A stretch of 52,242 bases of DNA from JAMOAW01 sp039908535 (GTDB taxonomy: Bacteria; Pseudomonadota; Magnetococcia; Magnetococcales; JADFZT01). Positions 7,786 through 17,531 of the stretch are shown in pieces. The DNA lies in contig JAMOAW010000024.1 of the NCBI GenBank assembly GCA_039908535.1, positions 1-52,242 of the forward strand, written 5' to 3'. Below the pieces are notes generated by a model. That model worked only from the letters and a program-made list of their open reading frames with translations, searched no databases and was not told the origin of the DNA. How positions within the stretch are numbered: position 1 is the stretch's first letter; the number at the start of each line of letters is the position of its first letter. The position numbers and the translations under genes were made by a program.

Positions 7786-9138
7786 ATGGCCCAAGAGAAA
7801 AAAAGCTTTGTATGCACCGATTGCGGCGCAGAACATGTGCGCTGGGAAGGAAAATGCAATACCTGTGGGGCTTGGAATAGTTTAAAGTCGTTTCTTGTAA
7901 AATCAACAAAAATCGGAACAATACCCCTGTTAATAGAGACCCAGCCCGTTAAATTGGCCTCTATGGAACAAATGGCACAAACCCGCATTGGCATGGGATT
8001 TGCGGAATTGGATCGGGTGTTGGGAGGTGGGTTGGTGTTGGGGTCAGTGGTGTTGCTGGGAGGAGACCCGGGTATCGGTAAGTCTACCCTGTTGATGCAG
8101 GCGTTGGGCCGCTTGTCCCAGTCTATGAATGTGTTGTATGTGTCAGGAGAAGAATCCCTGGGACAACTAAAATTACGCGCTGAACGGTTGGAAACCATCA
8201 GTGATGGGTTCTATGCCTTGATGGAAAATCGTTTGGAATCCATCCTTAACACCGTGAAAAATCATGCCCCAGAAGTATTGGTGGTGGACTCCATTCAAAC
8301 CGTGGCCAGCGATGCCCTGCCAGCAGGGGCAGGAACAGTCTCTCAGGTGCGAGAGTGTGCGCACCGCTTGATCCAACTGGCGAAACAACACAATTTACCC
8401 CTCTTTCTCGTGGGTCATGTAACCAAAGATGGCCAAATCGCCGGACCACGGGTGGTAGAACATATGGTGGATACCGTGCTATACTTTGAAGGAGAACGTG
8501 GGCATAACTATCGGGTGCTGAGGGCAGTCAAAAATCGTTTTGGAGCGGCAAACGAAATCGGTGTCTTTGAAATGCGTGAGTCGGGTTTGATAGAGGTGCA
8601 TAATCCGTCAGAACTTTTTCTTTCGGAACGTACCCAAGAGGCTACAGGATCAGTGGTCTTCGCTGGCATCGAAGGAACACGACCAGTATTGGTGGAAATT
8701 CAGGCCTTGGTGGCCCCAAGCCCCTTGGTGCAACCCCGACGCACTACCTTGGGATTGGATGTCAACCGTTTGGCGATGATTACGGCGGTTCTGGAAAAAT
8801 CCATTGGGTTAGGATTGTTTAATCATGATATTTTTTTAAATGTCGCCGGTGGCTTTCGGATTACAGAACCCGCCGCCGATTTGGCCGTGGCGGCGGCTTT
8901 GTTTGCCTCCCATCAGGGAGTGACCGTGGATCGTGGAATGGTGATTCTTGGAGAGGTGGGACTCTCAGGAGAAATTCGGGCAGTAGGACAAGTCGGAGTT
9001 CGTTTAAAAGAGAGCGCGAAATTGGGTTTTACCCGTGCTTTGATTCCATATCGTAGCTTGGATGGCGTTCCTTCAGGATTGGCAATGGCAGTGGATGGGA
9101 TTAAAACAGTTCGGGATGCCATGGAGAGAATTATTTAA
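7786..9138 (+). CDS. radA: DNA repair protein RadA (Sms)
   Basis: A 450-residue protein of full family length. It shows the N-terminal zinc ribbon (Cys10, Cys13, Cys24, Cys27), RecA-like Walker A GGDPGIGKS (92-100), the RadA-specific KNRFG motif (in AVKNRFGAANEIG), and a Lon-like C-terminal domain. RadA is a hexameric DnaB-like motor that promotes branch migration at recombination intermediates. The ATG at 7786 is preceded by a GGAG site. The stop codon overlaps the next start as TAATG, so cvpA and purF are probably co-transcribed. Confidence 0.97.
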   Translation: MAQEKKSFVCTDCGAEHVRWEGKCNTCGAWNSLKSFLVKSTKIGTIPLLIETQPVKLASMEQMAQTRIGMGFAELDRVLGGGLVLGSVVLLGGDPGIGKSTLLMQALGRLSQSMNVLYVSGEESLGQLKLRAERLETISDGFYALMENRLESILNTVKNHAPEVLVVDSIQTVASDALPAGAGTVSQVRECAHRLIQLAKQHNLPLFLVGHVTKDGQIAGPRVVEHMVDTVLYFEGERGHNYRVLRAVKNRFGAANEIGVFEMRESGLIEVHNPSELFLSERTQEATGSVVFAGIEGTRPVLVEIQALVAPSPLVQPRRTTLGLDVNRLAMITAVLEKSIGLGLFNHDIFLNVAGGFRITEPAADLAVAAALFASHQGVTVDRGMVILGEVGLSGEIRAVGQVGVRLKESAKLGFTRALIPYRSLDGVPSGLAMAVDGIKTVRDAMERII

Positions 9139-9677
9139 TGAATCCATTTGATTATGTTATTTTATTTATCGTTGGATTTTCTATGCTTTTGGCTGGATTG
9201 CGTGGCGCATTGCGGGAAATTACCAGTCTATTGGGATGGTTGCTGGCGTTTTGGGGAGCAGTCCACTACGGCGATTTGGTCGCGCAGCAATTAATAATTT
9301 ATCTTCCTGTCCTAGGAGAAAAAGGAGCAAAATGGAGCGGTTGGATCGGAACGTTTATCGGCGTCATGATCATCATGGCCCTGATTGGAATATTATTAAA
9401 AAAAATGGCTCAAATAGTTGGTTTGGGGTTGTTAGATCGCCTGTTTGGCCTGTTTTTTGGATTACTTAGAGGAGTTTTGATCGTGGGCATTTTGTTTTTT
9501 GTCATGCTTTCTTTTGACATGGAAATGCCAAAAATAATCAGCCGCTCCTACTTGGCCCCCTATTTTCTTTCTGGAGTGATGTGGATGAGCCATTTGTTTC
9601 CGGAAGGCTCACCGCATCGTGTTCAATTTAATACAAATTTAACAACTTGGAAAACACACTTTGACCCAATACCTTGA
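9138..9677 (+). CDS. cvpA: CvpA family membrane protein
   Basis: A 179-residue protein with about four hydrophobic segments and the family opening NPFDYVILFIVGFSMLLAG-RG-REI. CvpA proteins are inner-membrane proteins named from colicin V production; their biochemical role is poorly defined. The start ATG overlaps the radA stop by one base, and the end overlaps the purF start by 17 bases. The cvpA-purF neighbourhood is widely conserved in proteobacteria and supports the call. Confidence 0.88.
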   Translation: MNPFDYVILFIVGFSMLLAGLRGALREITSLLGWLLAFWGAVHYGDLVAQQLIIYLPVLGEKGAKWSGWIGTFIGVMIIMALIGILLKKMAQIVGLGLLDRLFGLFFGLLRGVLIVGILFFVMLSFDMEMPKIISRSYLAPYFLSGVMWMSHLFPEGSPHRVQFNTNLTTWKTHFDPIP

Positions 9678-11085
9678 CGATCATTTTAAAGATGAATGTG
9701 GCGTTTTTGGGGTGATGAACCACCCAGAGGCCGCTAATTTGGTTTATTTGGGACTCTATGCCCTGCAGCATCGTGGGCAGGAGTCGGCTGGAATCGTATC
9801 AGTGGAGGATCGTATTTTTCACGCCAACCGTGGAGGCGGTTTGGTGGCCGATGTTTTTAATCGTCATGACCTGCAACGCCTTCCTGGGTTGCAGTCTATA
9901 GGCCATGTGCGTTATTCCACCGCAGGGGGTTCCATCAGCTCGCGCAATCGGCAGCCTTTGGTGGTGGATACCTCATTTGGTGGGTTGGCAGTGGCCCATA
10001 ATGGCAATTTAATCAATGGCGTGGAAATGCGGCGCACGTTGGAACGCCGGGGATCTATTTTTCAATCCACTATGGATACCGAAGTGATCGTCCATCTGAC
10101 CGCCCTTTCTCGTCGGGCTACTTTTGCTGAACGTCTGGTGGAAGCCTTACATCAGGTGAAGGGAGCCTATGCCTTGTTGGCTATGAATGAACATCATATA
10201 ATTGGAGTGCGCGATCCAGGAGGATTTCGACCGATGGTGTTGGGACGGATTGGCAACTCGTGCTATGTCCTCTCTTCAGAAACCTGTGCCTTAAATTTAA
10301 TTGAGGCCGAATTTGTCCGGGATATCGAACCAGGCGAAATGGTGGTGATCGATTCTCAAGGAGGAATACAATCTTATTTTCCATTTTCTCCTAAACCGAA
10401 GACCCTGTGCATTTTTGAATATATCTATTTTGCCCGACCCGACTCCACCTTGGATGGCATCAATGTTTATACCGCTCGCAAACGCATCGGGGAGAGCTTG
10501 GCGCAAGAGCATCCAATCGCAGCCGATGTGGTGGTTCCGGTGCCAGATTCAGGGGTTCCATCGGCGTTGGGATATTCACAAGTGTCTGGAATTCCATTTG
10601 AATTGGCGATCACTCGTAACCATTATGTGGGACGCACGTTTATTGAACCTCAACAGTCTATTCGTCATTTTGGTGTCAAAATTAAGTTAAATCCTAACTC
10701 CAGTGTCTTGGCGGGCAAACGGGTGGTGCTGGTGGATGACTCGGTGGTGCGGGGGACGACCAGTCGGAAAATTGTCAGCATGGTCCGGGCGGCTGGAGCC
10801 CGAGAGGTGCATATGCGTATTGCCTCACCACCCACAACTCATCCCTGTTTTTATGGTATTGACACTCCCTCTCGAGAAGAACTCTTGGCCTCATTCAACT
10901 CGGTAGAAGAGATGCGTCAGTATATCAATGCCGATTCTTTGGCGTTTATCTCCCTTCCTAACCTCTTTAAGGCGGTGAACGGTGTCAAGATTGGTTATTG
11001 TGACGCCTGTTTTTCCGGTAATTATCCTCTTCCCTTTTCAAAACCCGAAGATTTCACCCAATTGACCTTGCTTAAAGAGTTTTAA
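9661..11085 (+). CDS. purF: Amidophosphoribosyltransferase
   Basis: This is the first committed enzyme of purine synthesis, transferring glutamine amide to PRPP. It has 474 residues. The nucleophile Cys13 lies in DECGVFGV, so a 12-residue propeptide would be removed, as in Bacillus-type enzymes. The glutaminase part (ALQHRGQESAGI, GHVRYSTAG) is followed by the PRPP loop VVLVDDSVVRGTTS and by cysteines (HPCFYG, CDACFSG) expected for the Fe-S-binding class. The start is TTG at 9661, inside the cvpA end; no later start preserves the propeptide. Confidence 0.96.
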   Translation: MTQYLDDHFKDECGVFGVMNHPEAANLVYLGLYALQHRGQESAGIVSVEDRIFHANRGGGLVADVFNRHDLQRLPGLQSIGHVRYSTAGGSISSRNRQPLVVDTSFGGLAVAHNGNLINGVEMRRTLERRGSIFQSTMDTEVIVHLTALSRRATFAERLVEALHQVKGAYALLAMNEHHIIGVRDPGGFRPMVLGRIGNSCYVLSSETCALNLIEAEFVRDIEPGEMVVIDSQGGIQSYFPFSPKPKTLCIFEYIYFARPDSTLDGINVYTARKRIGESLAQEHPIAADVVVPVPDSGVPSALGYSQVSGIPFELAITRNHYVGRTFIEPQQSIRHFGVKIKLNPNSSVLAGKRVVLVDDSVVRGTTSRKIVSMVRAAGAREVHMRIASPPTTHPCFYGIDTPSREELLASFNSVEEMRQYINADSLAFISLPNLFKAVNGVKIGYCDACFSGNYPLPFSKPEDFTQLTLLKEF

Positions 11086-11151
11086 TCGTCGGTTTTTTGT
11101 CAATAATTCAGGCATAAAAAATGCATATTGTGCAATTGCGTACCGATACGA

Positions 11152-11182
11152 TTGCCAGGGTACTATTTGGCAACTATATAAT
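11152..11182 (+). promoter_or_regulatory. putative sigma-70-like promoter of flagellar operon
   Basis: TTGCCA (11152-11157) and TATATA (11175-11180) are spaced by 17 bases; TATAAT (11177-11182) overlaps with a 19-base spacer. It lies just before the GGAGG and ATG of flgB. Spacing does not fit a sigma-54 GG/GC promoter. Confidence 0.4.
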
Positions 11183-11202
11183 TGCATCATTTGGAGGAAA
11201 AA

Positions 11203-11613
11203 ATGTCTGGATATGGCTTACTTGAAGCCTCTGGAGCCTACAAGGCTAATCTGTTAGATCTCCGACAGAAGCGTCAAGAAATTATTGCTTCTAATATTGC
11301 CAATGCGGATACGCCTGGTTATAAAGCGCGGCGTTTAGAATTTGAAGATGCCCTTAAAAGTGCCATGCCGACGGCATCAGGTTTGTCTATGGCCCATACC
11401 CATAAAAATCATCTGCCTTTGCCATTGGATCAGGTAGAAGGGGAGATTCAAGAGGTGGAAACCTCGATTCCCAAAGGAGATGGGAATAGCGTGGATATGG
11501 AGCAAGAGATGGTCAGACAATCGGCCAATCAACTTCTTTATAATTATGCCGCAGAATCTCTTTCCGGTCAAATTAGCACCATGCGTATGATTATAGAAGG
11601 GGGCAATAAGTGA
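11203..11613 (+). CDS. flgB: Flagellar basal-body rod protein FlgB
   Basis: A 136-residue proximal rod protein. The rod signature ANIANADTPGYKARRLEFEDAL is near the N-terminus and a C-terminal helix carries the VDMEQEMVRQSANQLLYN pattern typical of FlgB. The ATG at 11203 is chosen because GGAGG lies six bases upstream (11192-11196); a longer frame from 11182 has no such site. It is the first gene of the flgB-flgC-fliE-fliF-fliG-fliH-fliI run, which builds the rod, MS ring, switch and export ATPase. Confidence 0.95.
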   Translation: MSGYGLLEASGAYKANLLDLRQKRQEIIASNIANADTPGYKARRLEFEDALKSAMPTASGLSMAHTHKNHLPLPLDQVEGEIQEVETSIPKGDGNSVDMEQEMVRQSANQLLYNYAAESLSGQISTMRMIIEGGNK

Positions 11614-11647
11614 TGTTTTCACTCATTGAGCAAAAAAGGAGCGTAAT

Positions 11648-12073
11648 ATGGATTTTTTAGATTCATTTCGGGTAACCTCATCGGCATTGACCGCGCAACG
11701 ACTTCGTTTGAATATCATTGCTGAAAATGTTGCCAACGCGCAAACCACGCGTACACCAGAGGGTGGTCCCTATAAACGTCGAGATCCCGTGTTTATGGCC
11801 ACCCCTTTTGATCAAATGATGGATCCTGTTCAGGCGGCGGGCAATACGGGTGTCTCTGTGGATACCATTCAAGTGGATCAAAATCCACCCAGACTGCAAT
11901 ATGAACCCACCCATCCAGATGCCAACGCCGATGGATATGTGGCGATGCCAAATGTCGATCCCGTCACTGAGATGGTTAATATGATGTCGGCCAGTCGTTC
12001 CTATGAATCCAATGTTTCGGTTTTGAATGCTTCCAAGGCGATGGCCTTAAAAGCATTGGAAATCGGTCGCTAG
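11648..12073 (+). CDS. flgC: Flagellar basal-body rod protein FlgC
   Basis: A 141-residue rod protein. The N-terminal rod motif is RLNIIAENVANAQTTRTPEGGPYKRR in essence, and the C-terminus has the FlgC pattern NVDPVTEMVNMMSASRSYE followed by NVSVLNASKAMALKALEIGR. It has the usual length and a good AAGGAG site before ATG 11648. It follows flgB by 34 bases and precedes fliE by 11. Confidence 0.96.
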   Translation: MDFLDSFRVTSSALTAQRLRLNIIAENVANAQTTRTPEGGPYKRRDPVFMATPFDQMMDPVQAAGNTGVSVDTIQVDQNPPRLQYEPTHPDANADGYVAMPNVDPVTEMVNMMSASRSYESNVSVLNASKAMALKALEIGR

Positions 12074-12084
12074 AGAGGTGATTT

Positions 12085-12390
12085 ATGAGTATCGGACCCA
12101 TTCAAGCATCTTCACCCCTGTCTATGTTGTCTAACATCACCAGTAGTCAAGCCAAAGGCGGGGCCTGGGAAGAGTTTTCGGTGACGTTGGGTGAACAAAT
12201 TAAAGAAACCGATCGTTTGCAAAAGAATGCGAAAGATTTAAGCAATAAGGCCTTGCTTGGCAATGCTGGGGTAAGCATCCATGAAGCACAAATTGCCAGT
12301 GCCCAGGCCGATTTGCATTTGCGTCTGTTGATGCAGGTGCGCAACAAAGCAATTGAAGTGTATCGCGAAATTATGACTATGCAGGCTTAG
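12085..12390 (+). CDS. fliE: Flagellar hook-basal body complex protein FliE
   Basis: A 101-residue protein linking the MS ring to the rod. The C-terminal half (GVSIHEAQIASAQADLHLRL and LMQVRNKAIEVYREIMTMQA) is the conserved FliE region ending in a YREIM-type motif. GAGAGGTG lies ahead of the ATG. The length is normal. Confidence 0.95.
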   Translation: MSIGPIQASSPLSMLSNITSSQAKGGAWEEFSVTLGEQIKETDRLQKNAKDLSNKALLGNAGVSIHEAQIASAQADLHLRLLMQVRNKAIEVYREIMTMQA

Positions 12391-12440
12391 TGGTGCCTGT
12401 TTGGTTTTTCATAACACAAACTGTTATTTGGTAAAATCCA

Positions 12441-14093
12441 ATGGCTGAAATGGTTGTCAATTCACGTGTGGGGGGAAGGTCGAATGCGACCTCATTTAAT
12501 CTCCCAAAATTTTTTGAAGGGCTTCCTCTGGGAGGCCGAAACGGATTATTGGTAGCCGCAGCAGCAACGGTTCTTGCCTTGACGGCCATCATTTATTTTG
12601 CGACGCGGCCCAGCTATAAGACCCTTTTTTCTGGTTTGCCAGAGGAGGAAGCCGGTAAAATTGTTGGACAGTTAACCAAAATGAATATTCCCTATGAGCT
12701 GGCGGCTCAAGGGAGTACGATCCAAATCCCAGCCGATAAAGTCTATGATGTCCGTCTTGAGATGGCCACCATGGGGATGCCCAAAAAGACCACTGGCGTT
12801 GGTTTTGAAATTTTTGATCAGAGCAGTCTCATTGGCATGACCGATTTTATGCAGCGCATGAATTATCAGCGTGCCCTGCAGGGCGAGTTGGCTCATACCA
12901 TTGAAAGCGTAGAGCAAGTGACCCATGCGCGTGTTCATTTGGTGTTGCCGAAAAAATCGCTGTTTGTCTCTGAGGAGAAAGATGCCACCGCTTCGGTGGT
13001 GGTGGAGTTGACACGTCCTTTGAATAGCACACAAGTCGATGGTATCGTCCACTTGATTGCCTCGTCGGTTGAAGGGTTGACAGAAAATAATGTGACGCTG
13101 TTGGATCAAAAGGGTAATTTGATCTATGCGGGCAAAGAGGAGAGCAAGGATGGGCGGATGCAGGCGGACGAAAGTTTGTCCTTGCAACGTCGCATTGAAA
13201 AATCCTTGGAAGATCGCGCTCAGGCCATGTTAGACAAGGTGATTGGCGTTGCCATGAGTGGTATCAGCAAGAGCATTGTGCGGATTACCGCCGAGTTGGA
13301 TCTTTCTCAGGTGGAACGTCAAGAGGAAAAATTTGATCCTGACGGACAAGTGACTCGTAGTGAAAATTTGGTGACCGAGTCCAGCAAGGGAAGTTTTGGT
13401 GTTGGCGGCACGCCAGGGGTGACCCCCAACGATGCGAATAAAAATACGCAAAGTGCGGCCAGCGGTTCGGATCAAAGTCGGGCGATTGAACGGGAAACCA
13501 TCAATTATGAAATTTCTAAAACGGTTAATCGGGTGCTGTTGCCCGTGGGAACCATAAAACGGTTGTCGATTGCCGTTCTTGTTGACGGCACCTATTCGTC
13601 ACCTGCGGAAGGTGGTGAACCGGTTTATAAGCCGCGCTCTGAAGAAGAGATGGCTAAATTGCGCAAAATTATTGAACAGTCTGTTGGTTTTCGTTCTGAC
13701 CGTGGCGATACCATACAGGTGACCAATGCTCCTTTTGAACCTTTGCCATTGCCACCCTCAGAACGGCCGCAAACCTTTGAGGATTTCGTCAAGACCTATT
13801 GGTTACAGATTGTGCTTGGCATTACCATTTTGTTGATGTTTTTCTTTGTACTCTGGCCTTTGGTTCGGAAACTGATTACGCCAGAGCGGTTACGGGATGC
13901 CAGTGGGGTGCCTTACTCGGTCTCGAATCTTGAGAAACAATTGGCGGCTGAAGGGGTTGGCACACTGCCGGGTGAAAAACCCTTGCGTATTAAGATCCCA
14001 GATCGCAACATTCTCTTGGCCAAACAGATGATTGCTGAACATCTTGAGGAATCCAGAGAGATTATTAGAGGTTGGTTGGGGCAGGAAGATTAA
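12441..14093 (+). CDS. fliF: Flagellar MS-ring protein FliF
   Basis: A 550-residue protein that forms the membrane-embedded MS ring. An N-terminal membrane helix (LLVAAAATVLALTAIIYFA, about 37-55) is followed by the YscJ-like ring-building motifs (YKTLFSGLPEEEAGKIV, INYQRALQGELAHTIES-like segment, VEQVTHARVHLVLP), a low-complexity Gly/Ser/Asn loop around 315-345, ring domain VNRVLLPVGTIKRLS, and a second membrane helix (IVLGITILLMFFFVLWP). The C-terminal tail contacts FliG, encoded six bases downstream. The start at 12441 has only a weak ribosome site. Confidence 0.96.
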   Translation: MAEMVVNSRVGGRSNATSFNLPKFFEGLPLGGRNGLLVAAAATVLALTAIIYFATRPSYKTLFSGLPEEEAGKIVGQLTKMNIPYELAAQGSTIQIPADKVYDVRLEMATMGMPKKTTGVGFEIFDQSSLIGMTDFMQRMNYQRALQGELAHTIESVEQVTHARVHLVLPKKSLFVSEEKDATASVVVELTRPLNSTQVDGIVHLIASSVEGLTENNVTLLDQKGNLIYAGKEESKDGRMQADESLSLQRRIEKSLEDRAQAMLDKVIGVAMSGISKSIVRITAELDLSQVERQEEKFDPDGQVTRSENLVTESSKGSFGVGGTPGVTPNDANKNTQSAASGSDQSRAIERETINYEISKTVNRVLLPVGTIKRLSIAVLVDGTYSSPAEGGEPVYKPRSEEEMAKLRKIIEQSVGFRSDRGDTIQVTNAPFEPLPLPPSERPQTFEDFVKTYWLQIVLGITILLMFFFVLWPLVRKLITPERLRDASGVPYSVSNLEKQLAAEGVGTLPGEKPLRIKIPDRNILLAKQMIAEHLEESREIIRGWLGQED

Positions 14094-14099
14094 TAAAAA

Positions 14100-15206
14100 A
14101 TGGATAATGAGGACCAACTTATGCCTGAAACTCAAGTTTGGACAGCGTCTGAGGGGGAGGAGAAAGTACGCAAAACCACCCCTTTCAAAAAAAATGCGAA
14201 ATTGACCGGGAAAGAGAAGGCGGCGGTTTTGATTTTATCTTTGGCCGATGAGGACGCGCAAAAGCTCATGGAAGGGTTGCAGGAAGATGAAATTCGTGAG
14301 CTTTCGCGTACCATCGTCCGGATGGGAACTTTGCCGCAAGAGCTGGTTTCTCAGGTTCGGCAAGAATTTTTGGATCGATTTGAAAATCAGTTGTTTGATA
14401 TCCGTGGTGGCATGAATCGGGTGAAAGATTTGGTGATGAAGGCCCTGGGTAAAGAGAAGGGGCGTCATCTGCTTAAAGAGTTACAGCAGGGCCCCAAGAA
14501 CACCCCATGGGAGATTCTCAATTCCATGGAACCAACCCTGGTGGCCTCCTTTTTATCCAATGAGCATCCACAGAGTATTGCCCTTGTGTTGTCGCAAATT
14601 CAAACCGAACAGGCCTCTTTTGTGATTGATTATCTACCTGCGGATGTTCAGCAGGAGGTGATCTATCGGATGGCTAAACTGGGTAATTTACCCCCTGGGG
14701 CGTTGGAGGATATCGAAGAGTCGCTGTTGACTGAATTGGATGCCTTAGGGGCCACGCGTGGCTTGTATACTCAGGAGGGCGGCGGTGGTGTCAAGAAGGT
14801 GGCTGAAATGCTGAACATGATGAGTCGGGAAACCTCTGACAAGTTGTTGGCATTTTTGGATGAAGAGGACAATCCTTTGGCCGAAGAGGTGCGCAAAGAG
14901 ATGTTCTTGTTCGAAGATTTGCTTCTTATGGACGACAAAAGCTTTCAAACTCTTTTGCGCGAGGTTTCCAACGACGATCTTCTTTCGGCTCTCAAGGGTG
15001 CCGACGATCGTCTCAAAGAGAAATTTTTTGGCAATATGTCGGAGCGGGCAGCAGAAATGTTGCGCGAGGATTTAGAGATGATGGGACCGGTCAAGGTGAC
15101 CGATGTGGAGCAGGCTCAACAGATGATTCTCAAAGAGGCCAGACGTCTGGAAGCAGAAGGCTCTATTGTCATCATGGGCAAGGGCAGTGACGACGTTGTT
15201 TTATAA
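14100..15206 (+). CDS. fliG: Flagellar motor switch protein FliG
   Basis: A 368-residue rotor protein. The N-terminal domain (LTGKEKAAVLILSLADEDA) binds FliF. The middle domain has the EHPQ motif (FLSNEHPQSIALVLSQI), and the C-terminal domain carries the charged torque helix (LREVSNDDLLSALKGAD, then RLKEKFFGNMSERAAEMLRE). An N-terminal extension of about 30 residues precedes the usual start; ATG at 14121 (the eighth codon) is an alternative start. Confidence 0.96.
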   Translation: MDNEDQLMPETQVWTASEGEEKVRKTTPFKKNAKLTGKEKAAVLILSLADEDAQKLMEGLQEDEIRELSRTIVRMGTLPQELVSQVRQEFLDRFENQLFDIRGGMNRVKDLVMKALGKEKGRHLLKELQQGPKNTPWEILNSMEPTLVASFLSNEHPQSIALVLSQIQTEQASFVIDYLPADVQQEVIYRMAKLGNLPPGALEDIEESLLTELDALGATRGLYTQEGGGGVKKVAEMLNMMSRETSDKLLAFLDEEDNPLAEEVRKEMFLFEDLLLMDDKSFQTLLREVSNDDLLSALKGADDRLKEKFFGNMSERAAEMLREDLEMMGPVKVTDVEQAQQMILKEARRLEAEGSIVIMGKGSDDVVL

Positions 15207-15234
15207 AGAAACATAAAAAAAGGTTTGAAGGACA

Positions 15235-16152
15235 ATGAACACTACCGCCGCTTTGTTAGATCCGATATTAAAGGGTCGTATTTCCCAACGGGTCAGCTAT
15301 GCCGAACTGTTGGCAAAAGAGGCGCGGGTCAGCACTGGTTTTTTGCCTTATCAGCCCAATGGTCAAGTGATCATCCCGGTTGTTCCTAGTAAAGAGCCAG
15401 AAATTCCTTTTGAAGTATTGGAAAAGGCCCGCATTGAAAAACTCGAACGGGAGACTTACGACAAGGCTTTTGCCCAAGGTTATCAATCTGGTTTGGAAAA
15501 GGGGGAGAAGCAAAAACGTGACGAGATTAATCGTCTACTGCCGCAATTGAAAGCCATTATTGAGCAACTGAATGAGATATCTCCAAGAATGTTTGCGGCG
15601 AGCGAATATTTTTTAGTAGAGACCGCTGTTTTGTTGGTTCAAGAGTTGTTGGCTTACGAGGTGACGTTGCAACCTGAGCAACTGAGGGTACGGGTTGAGC
15701 GTTTATTGGAGTTTGCTGGAAAACGGAAACAGGTTGTGGTCCGACTGGCCCCCGAAAATGCCGAACTTTTGCAAAGTTTTGAAGATTTTTCAAGTCAAAG
15801 TGGGGCAGGGGGGGGGTATCCAAAAGCCCACTTTATCATTGAGGCCGACGCGACTTTAAAACCTGGAACCACCCGTGTTGAAAGCGATTTTGGGGGTTGG
15901 GAAGACAATTTGGGCGAACGTTTGCGCCAGATGCAACAAGGGTTGCGTGCGCAGCTTCGGGAACGCCTGGAGTTGCAGAAGCAGAGTTCGGTGATGCCCG
16001 CAGAAGATCCTCAAGCGGTGCAACAAGGGATTGATTATGTGGAAACGGCTATAGGGGAGGGGGTTTCCGCTCTATTGGCGGGTCATCGTTATATTCCCAC
16101 TCCAGAGGTGGAGCCTGTTACTGTTGAGCCGGAACAGGAGGAGAATTCATAA
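15235..16152 (+). CDS. fliH: Flagellar assembly protein FliH
   Basis: A 305-residue stator of the export ATPase. Recognition rests on position between fliG and fliI, a charged, heptad-like N-terminal half (YDKAFAQGYQSGLEKGEKQK, the GxxxG-type stretch of FliH), and a C-terminal domain with VRVERLLEFAGKRKQVVVRL and the DATLKPGTTRVESDFGG motif seen in FliH/HrpE/YscL proteins. GAAGGA lies before ATG 15235. It ends in a Pro/Glu-rich tail. It regulates FliI and docks it at the export gate. Confidence 0.88.
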   Translation: MNTTAALLDPILKGRISQRVSYAELLAKEARVSTGFLPYQPNGQVIIPVVPSKEPEIPFEVLEKARIEKLERETYDKAFAQGYQSGLEKGEKQKRDEINRLLPQLKAIIEQLNEISPRMFAASEYFLVETAVLLVQELLAYEVTLQPEQLRVRVERLLEFAGKRKQVVVRLAPENAELLQSFEDFSSQSGAGGGYPKAHFIIEADATLKPGTTRVESDFGGWEDNLGERLRQMQQGLRAQLRERLELQKQSSVMPAEDPQAVQQGIDYVETAIGEGVSALLAGHRYIPTPEVEPVTVEPEQEENS

Positions 16153-17502
16153 TTGTCTGCACAATTAAAAGAAAGTTCTTATCTTCTCCCGTGGGGCGAC
16201 TATCGTAAAGCTGGTCAAGACCGTCTGGAGATGCAACGCCGTGGTCTGGTAACCCAAGTAGTGGGCATGCTGATTGAGGGTGCTGGTCCAGAATCATCGA
16301 TTGGAGATATGTGCGAGATTTATTCAACTCCAGGGGCGTTACCCGTTAAAGCCGAGGTTGTTGGGTTTCGTAACGATGCGGTTTTATTGATGTCGTTGGG
16401 GGCGGTGCATGGTATTCGACCTGGGAGTGTGATCATCTCTCGAGGCAAAGCGGAAGAGGTTGGGGTTGGGGCATCTCTTTTAGGTCGGGTCATTGATGCG
16501 TTGGGTGACCCACTGGACGATGGACCCCCCATACGCCTCAAAGAGAAGGTTCCTCTGCATGCCGATCCTATTAATCCCATGTATCGTCGTGCCATTGAGA
16601 CTCCTTTGGATTTAGGAATTCAGGCGGTTAATGGTTTGTTGACCATTGGTCGTGGACAGCGGATTGGTATTTTTTCTGGTTCTGGGGTGGGTAAGAGTAC
16701 GCTTTTGGGTATGATGGCCCGTTATACATCGGCCGATATCAATGTGGTGGCGTTGATTGGTGAGCGTGGTCGTGAGGTGGTGGCTTTTTTAAAGAAGGAG
16801 TTGGGCACCGAGGGTTTGGCGCGCTCGGTGGTGGTGGTGGCGACCGGGGATCAACCTCCGTTGATGCGTATTCGTGCGGCCCATTATGCCTTGGCGGTTG
16901 CGGAATATTTTCGTTCCAAGGATAAGGATGTGTTGTTATTGATGGACTCTGTGACCCGCTTGGCCATGGCTCAGCGTGAGGTTGGTTTGACCCGTGGGGA
17001 GCCTCCTACCAGTAAGGGGTATCCTCCTTCCACATTTATGTTGTTGCCGCGTTTGTTGGAGCGTGCTGGACGGGATCAAGGGGCAGGGAGTATTACGGGT
17101 CTATTTACGGTTCTCATGGAGGCAGACGATATCCATGATCCTATTGTCGATGCGGTTCGGGGTATTTTGGATGGTCACATTGTTTTATCGCGGGGTTTAG
17201 CGGATTCCAATCACTATCCGGCCATTGATGTTTTAGGATCTCTTTCCCGGTTGATGTCGGATTTAGCCACCGACAAACACAAAAAAGAGGCCGGCATGCT
17301 GCGGGATATGTTGGCCACCTATACGCGTGCGGAGGATATGATCAACATTGGGGCCTATGTTCCAGGCAGCAATCCAAAGATTGATCGAGCTGTGGCTTTG
17401 ATTGACCCCATCCGCAACTATTTACGTCAACCCGTTCAGGTACGGTTTAGTCTTGAAGAGAGCATTCGTAATTTAGAGGCTCTTTTTGCAAGTAAGTATT
17501 GA
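16153..17502 (+). CDS. fliI: Flagellum-specific export ATPase FliI
   Basis: A 449-residue F1-beta-like ATPase that energises flagellar type III export. Walker A GSGVGKS is at 176-182, followed by DINVVALIGERGREV, Walker B VLLLMDSVTRLAMAQRE, and the FliI-specific GEPPTSKGYPPSTF. The start codon is TTG at 16153, directly after the fliH TAA, with AGGAGGAG about ten bases upstream inside fliH. It is the last gene of the operon in the window; a repeat cluster follows. Confidence 0.97.
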   Translation: MSAQLKESSYLLPWGDYRKAGQDRLEMQRRGLVTQVVGMLIEGAGPESSIGDMCEIYSTPGALPVKAEVVGFRNDAVLLMSLGAVHGIRPGSVIISRGKAEEVGVGASLLGRVIDALGDPLDDGPPIRLKEKVPLHADPINPMYRRAIETPLDLGIQAVNGLLTIGRGQRIGIFSGSGVGKSTLLGMMARYTSADINVVALIGERGREVVAFLKKELGTEGLARSVVVVATGDQPPLMRIRAAHYALAVAEYFRSKDKDVLLLMDSVTRLAMAQREVGLTRGEPPTSKGYPPSTFMLLPRLLERAGRDQGAGSITGLFTVLMEADDIHDPIVDAVRGILDGHIVLSRGLADSNHYPAIDVLGSLSRLMSDLATDKHKKEAGMLRDMLATYTRAEDMINIGAYVPGSNPKIDRAVALIDPIRNYLRQPVQVRFSLEESIRNLEALFASKY

Positions 17503-17531
17503 ACGGGGTGCTCTGTGTGCAAAAAAAAATC

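Noticed and set aside
11160..11190. Sigma-54 promoter before flgB (TTGGCA...TTGCAT)
   Set aside because: The GG and GC elements are three bases too far apart for the -24/-12 spacing.
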